Source of the DNA: JAAYAY01 sp964429355
Lineage (GTDB): Bacteria; Planctomycetota; Planctomycetia; Pirellulales; Thermoguttaceae
NCBI GenBank assembly: GCA_964429355.1
Contig: CAYSCH010000228.1
Coordinates: forward strand, 1-15,556
Length of the DNA stretch: 15,556 nucleotides
Reading direction: 5' to 3'
The position numbers and the translations under genes are program-made. The notes under the pieces are model-generated. The model had not been told where the DNA came from, did not search any database, and saw only the letters and a list, made by a program, of their open reading frames with translations. Positions 15,461 through 15,556 of this stretch are shown here, one piece after another (position 1 is the stretch's first letter; each line of letters begins with the position of its first letter).

Positions 15461-15473
15461 ACAACCGATCCAA

Positions 15474-15491
15474 ATGGCCTTGCGTGATTCG
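15474..15491 (+). repeat. 18-bp repeat, copy B
   Basis: ATGGCCTTGCGTGATTCG lies 13 bases after the stop of the 966-residue protein gene and matches copy A (8699-8716) at 17 of 18 positions. From the ATG the frame encodes MALRDSRNRQSS and a stop (ending 15512). The remaining bases to the window end show no further feature. Confidence 0.5.
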
Positions 15492-15556
15492 CGGAATAGA
15501 CAGTCGTCCTGAAGATAGCCGCGTGGGCTTGCCCCGCGCTCGGGTTGCGTCCGTGT

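Noticed and set aside
1..15556. CRISPR arrays, tRNA or rRNA genes, transposases, integrases
   Set aside because: No regularly spaced repeats, no tRNA-like or rRNA segments and no recombinase motifs were found on either strand by reading.

Overview
The window looks like a chromosomal piece of a GC-rich planctomycete, probably from the Pirellulales or a related uncultured lineage. Several signs agree. A five-helix membrane protein starts MKRFQFSLSALF, the 'F-x-F-S-L' N-terminus that recurs in planctomycetal membrane proteins. There are many signal-peptide proteins: a neutral-ceramidase-like hydrolase, a GH29 fucosidase, a Tat-exported FAD oxidoreductase and an NPCBM-domain protein. There is also a DUF1080 (3-keto-disaccharide hydrolase-like) remnant. 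The taxonomic call is inference; no rRNA or tRNA gene is visible.

Layout. 1-1470: candidate promoter and a secreted ceramidase-family hydrolase (+). 1500-4558: two minus-strand genes, a membrane-anchored beta-propeller-like protein and, upstream of it, a secreted alpha-L-fucosidase with a good candidate promoter at 4719-4747. 4739-5143: a DUF1080 C-terminal fragment (+). 5144-5637: non-coding, with a near-consensus promoter. 5638-7241: a lower-GC accessory islet carrying a P-loop ATPase of the Sll1717 type and a 38-codon ORF overlapping its stop codon. 7272-10511: a Tat-exported FAD oxidoreductase followed by a secreted HExxHxxGxxH metalloprotease-like protein with a C-terminal NPCBM domain (both +). 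10520-11906: a minus-strand, translationally coupled pair, slipin/SPFH protein plus a 146-residue conserved hypothetical. 11907-12559: non-coding. 12560-15460: a 966-residue secreted protein built from an internally duplicated module (+). 15461-15556: tail carrying the second copy of an 18-bp repeat.

How it fits together. Most genes encode solitary exported proteins for degrading or binding complex glycans and lipids: fucoside cleavage, ceramide-like amide hydrolysis, oxidation of a small molecule, carbohydrate-binding NPCBM. They alternate in strand and do not form one operon. The slipin pair concerns the cell membrane. The ATPase islet is the clear outlier in base composition and is the best candidate for transferred DNA, possibly a defence or DNA-associated function. 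No complete, obviously new multi-gene system is visible. The most promising leads are the ATPase with its truncated partner ORF, the duplicated secreted protein, and the ceramidase-family protein whose nucleophile motif appears altered.
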